NCBI GenBank assembly: GCA_017853815.1 | Contig: JAFMIT010000075.1 | Span: 1-8,144, forward strand | DNA from: Actinomycetota bacterium | Lineage (GTDB): Bacteria > Actinomycetota > Actinomycetes > S36-B12 > UBA5976 | Direction: 5' to 3' | Length of the DNA stretch: 8,144 bases | Shown here: in pieces, positions 6,754-8,144 of the stretch | Layout of the letters: every line of letters begins with the position of its first letter | How positions within the stretch are numbered: position 1 is the first letter of the stretch | The notes under the pieces: model-generated | Databases searched by the model: none | The model's input: the letters and a program-made list of their open reading frames with translations, nothing else | What the model was told of the DNA's origin: nothing | Translations under genes and position numbers: made by a program

Positions 6754-7349
6754 GTAAATCCAATCTCACTCAGACAGCGCTCTATCGCCTGTCGAAGAGC
6801 GCGGGTCTGCGGCATGCCATAGCCAAGTCTCAAAGACTTCGAAACCACAGACTCCTGTTTGAGATACGTGACATTCGCAGATGTCATCGTGGCGCTGACT
6901 AGCGATGGTGGCACACCAAGTGGCCCAGAGACACACATAGCAGACCCAACAAAGGACTGATGCTGTTTCAGTGCGCGTAATTGATTAGGAATGACGAGAA
7001 TTTCGAATTCGCCGGGCTGCTTTTGGCCACCGTCGAAGATGACATGTTGAGACAAATCAAGTCCGGCACACGCAACGTCAATCATCTGCTGAGGCGGCGG
7101 AGCTCCGCCAGAGCAGAGACGAATTCCGCAATACTCGCGTGCCACTTCAAGTAACTGACTCGCACTCAATTCTGCGGATTGGATTCGAGGCCAGCTGACG
7201 TCCGCGCCCACGCCGCTGGCCCAGGCGAGGCCGCCCTGGTGCGGACTGAAATCCAATGCAGCAACCGCACCGACGTGTCTAGCAATTGCCCACGTCACCG
7301 CTGACGTACCGCATCCGCCTATTCCTGATTGAACGTGAAGTATCGACAT
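6750..7349 (-). CDS. ssd: Ssd/CpaE (TadZ)-like ParA/MinD-family protein, short form with degenerate P-loop
   Basis: First gene of the Tad operon, in the position of Rv3660c (Ssd, septum-site-determining protein). CpaE/TadZ relatives place the secretion apparatus; Rv3660c is reported to affect septation. The 199 residues look like the MinD-like half only: a deviant Walker motif SGIGGCGTSA (8-17), a switch-like LDFSPHQGGLAWASG (32-46) and a Walker B-like strand HVIFDGG (102-108). Both lysines of the canonical KGGxGKT motif are missing, so ATP hydrolysis is doubtful; I recall that actinobacterial members generally have a deviant motif (GGAGAS). Rv3660c is about 350 residues, so the N-terminal receiver-like half is absent here. 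An in-frame TGA seven codons upstream of the ATG at 7349 rules out a longer start. The ribosome binding site is poor (GCGAGAC or AGG next to the ATG). It overlaps tadA by 4 bp. Confidence 0.82.
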   Translation of the reverse strand: MSILHVQSGIGGCGTSAVTWAIARHVGAVAALDFSPHQGGLAWASGVGADVSWPRIQSAELSASQLLEVAREYCGIRLCSGGAPPPQQMIDVACAGLDLSQHVIFDGGQKQPGEFEILVIPNQLRALKQHQSFVGSAMCVSGPLGVPPSLVSATMTSANVTYLKQESVVSKSLRLGYGMPQTRALRQAIERCLSEIGFT

Positions 7350-7400
7350 GCCTGCAGTCTCGCCATTGCATCACCGTCCGAAAAGTGAAAATTGTGGGGC

Positions 7401-7409
7401 TGTGGACAA
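7401..7409 (-). promoter_or_regulatory. DnaA-box-like 9-mer
   Basis: The minus strand reads TTGTCCACA, the DnaA-box form favoured in high-GC actinobacteria such as Streptomyces. It lies about 52 bp upstream of the ssd start, next to the dyad at 7417-7428. A single box is no origin; it could allow DnaA to act on the ssd/tad promoter, or be chance. Confidence 0.3.
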
Positions 7410-7416
7410 AGTCGAC

Positions 7417-7428
7417 GTTGTTGACAAC
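7417..7428. repeat. Short inverted repeat, possible operator
   Basis: GTTGT and ACAAC separated by TG form a 12-bp dyad in the middle of the divergent gap. It overlaps TTGACA (7421-7426, plus strand). Position and symmetry would suit a repressor or activator acting on both directions, but the element is short and unsupported by other copies. Confidence 0.25.
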
Positions 7429-7476
7429 TTCACGCGGGCGTAACTTCGATGAGAAGCGAGACACCCACCGGCGACT

Positions 7477-7482
7477 TACGAT
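7477..7482 (+). promoter_or_regulatory. -10 element of a leaderless promoter for the HAD gene
   Basis: TACGAT fits the actinobacterial -10 consensus TANNNT and ends six bases before the GTG start, which puts the expected transcription start on or next to that GTG. The bases just upstream of the GTG (CGATGCGCAC) contain no Shine-Dalgarno. Together these indicate a leaderless mRNA, a common arrangement in Actinobacteria. No good -35 is visible (AAGCGA around 7454-7459). Confidence 0.6.
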
Positions 7483-7488
7483 GCGCAC

Positions 7489-8144
7489 GTGAAAACCGCC
7501 GCGTTCTTTGATCTCGACAAGACGATCCTCGGCACAACATCATCGTTGGCATTCACTCGCCCGCTTTACGACCAGGGCATGATCAAGCGGGCTGATGTGG
7601 TTCGCAGCGCGTACCAGCAGTTTCTGTTTACGACGGCTGATTCAGACCACCAACAGATGGAAAAGATGCGCGAGTATCTGTCCGCACTGGTCACTGGCTG
7701 GGATGTCGACCAGCTCACTTCAATCGTTCTCGAAACGCTCAGCGACCGAATCACACCGACCGTTCACCTTGAAGCTCTAGAGCTCATCGCGAATCACAAA
7801 GCCGCTGGTCGCGACGTCATAATCGTCTCGGCCTCAGGATCCGAAATCGTCCGCCCAGTAGCCGAACTTCTTGGCGCTGAAGACGCCATCGCAACCGAAC
7901 TTGAAGTCTTCAATGGCAAGTACACCGGCGAAATTACTTTTTACGCCTACGGCGAGAACAAGGCGATTGCGATCCGTGAGTACGCGCAGAACCACGGCTA
8001 CAACCTTGCTCATAGTTACGCATACTCCGACTCAATCACCGACCTTCCCATGCTCGAAGTTGTCGGCAAACCAACCGCCGTCAATCCTGACTCGGCACTG
8101 CGCAATGTTGCGATTGAACGCAGTTGGCCAGTGCTGACTTTCGA
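7489..8144 (+). CDS. HAD-IB family phosphatase-like hydrolase (SerB-like, Rv3661-type), 3' end outside the window
   Basis: A haloacid-dehalogenase superfamily subclass IB protein, predicted to dephosphorylate a small phosphorylated substrate, which is unknown; phosphoserine-like activity is often annotated but cannot be read from sequence. Starting at GTG 7489, 218 codons run to the window edge. Motif I FFDLDKT has nucleophile Asp8 and acid/base Asp10; motif II IIVSAS has Ser114; Lys158 in GENKA and the motif III stretch YAYSDSITDLPML (Asp181, Asp185) complete the active site. The helical cap lies between about residues 15 and 95. Rv3661 occupies the same divergent position next to ssd in M. 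tuberculosis, so the gene pair is conserved. An upstream ATG at 7481 is out of frame and stops after three codons. No Shine-Dalgarno precedes the GTG; expression is probably leaderless. Confidence 0.93.
   Translation, partial: MKTAAFFDLDKTILGTTSSLAFTRPLYDQGMIKRADVVRSAYQQFLFTTADSDHQQMEKMREYLSALVTGWDVDQLTSIVLETLSDRITPTVHLEALELIANHKAAGRDVIIVSASGSEIVRPVAELLGAEDAIATELEVFNGKYTGEITFYAYGENKAIAIREYAQNHGYNLAHSYAYSDSITDLPMLEVVGKPTAVNPDSALRNVAIERSWPVLTF

Larger units (their letters stand above)
7350..7488. promoter_or_regulatory. Divergent promoter region between ssd and the HAD gene
   Basis: 139 bp that must hold the promoters of both the Tad operon (minus) and the HAD hydrolase (plus). Seen in it are a -10-like TACGAT (7477-7482) for the plus strand, a DnaA-box-like 9-mer (7401-7409), a GTCGAC palindrome (7411-7416) and a short dyad GTTGT-TG-ACAAC (7417-7428). 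For the minus strand, TTGTCA and TTGTCC (read in reverse around 7405-7426) could be -35 elements, but no clear TANNNT follows at the right distance, so the tad promoter is not located. Confidence 0.5.

Noticed and set aside
7421..7450. TTGACA at 7421-7426 as a -35 of a plus-strand promoter
   Set aside because: At 16-18 bp spacing there is no TANNNT; TAACTT (7441-7446) is only 14 bp away. The TACGAT at 7477 explains the HAD start better.

Overview
The window looks like chromosomal DNA from an actinobacterium (Actinomycetota). Three things point there. The divergent pair ssd-tadA... / HAD-IB hydrolase has the same order as the Mycobacterium tuberculosis Rv3654c-Rv3660c / Rv3661 'helicase/secretion neighbourhood'. 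The small pilin is of the DUF4244 type. The HAD gene appears to be read from a leaderless GTG start. GC content looks moderate (mid-50s %, by eye), lower than in most Streptomyces or Mycobacterium, so a streamlined or environmental actinobacterium is possible, but I cannot place the genus.

Layout, left to right. (1) 1-979, minus: a class I SAM-dependent methyltransferase cut off by the window edge, starting just after a terminator. (2) 987-1026: a strong intrinsic terminator for hppA. (3) 1040-3391, minus: hppA, a full-length membrane pyrophosphatase with the K+-independent signature. (4) 3392-3535: the hppA leader, with a good Shine-Dalgarno and a 7-bp stem-loop. (5) 3536-7349, minus: a compact Tad/Flp-type secretion operon. 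In transcription order it is ssd (CpaE/TadZ-like), tadA (ATPase), a fused tadB-tadC (inner-membrane platform), a DUF4244 Flp-like pilin, a TadE-like pseudopilin and a second TadE-like protein. Most junctions overlap by 4-22 bp; only the pilin is set apart, by a 102-bp gap and its own ribosome binding site. (6) 7350-7488: a divergent promoter region with a DnaA-box-like 9-mer and a short dyad. (7) 7489-8144, plus: a HAD-IB phosphatase-like protein, cut off by the right edge.

How the genes work together: TadA should hydrolyse ATP and drive the TadB-TadC platform to extract and assemble the small pilin and pseudopilins after a prepilin peptidase has processed them. No peptidase is encoded here. 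Ssd is the ParA/MinD-like partner, possibly for positioning. hppA and the methyltransferase are neighbours with no obvious functional link to the Tad system. I see no rRNA, tRNA, CRISPR array, insertion sequence or phage gene. The most unusual points are the single-chain TadB-TadC fusion, the short Ssd with no P-loop lysine, the N-terminally short methyltransferase right behind a terminator, and the leaderless HAD promoter.
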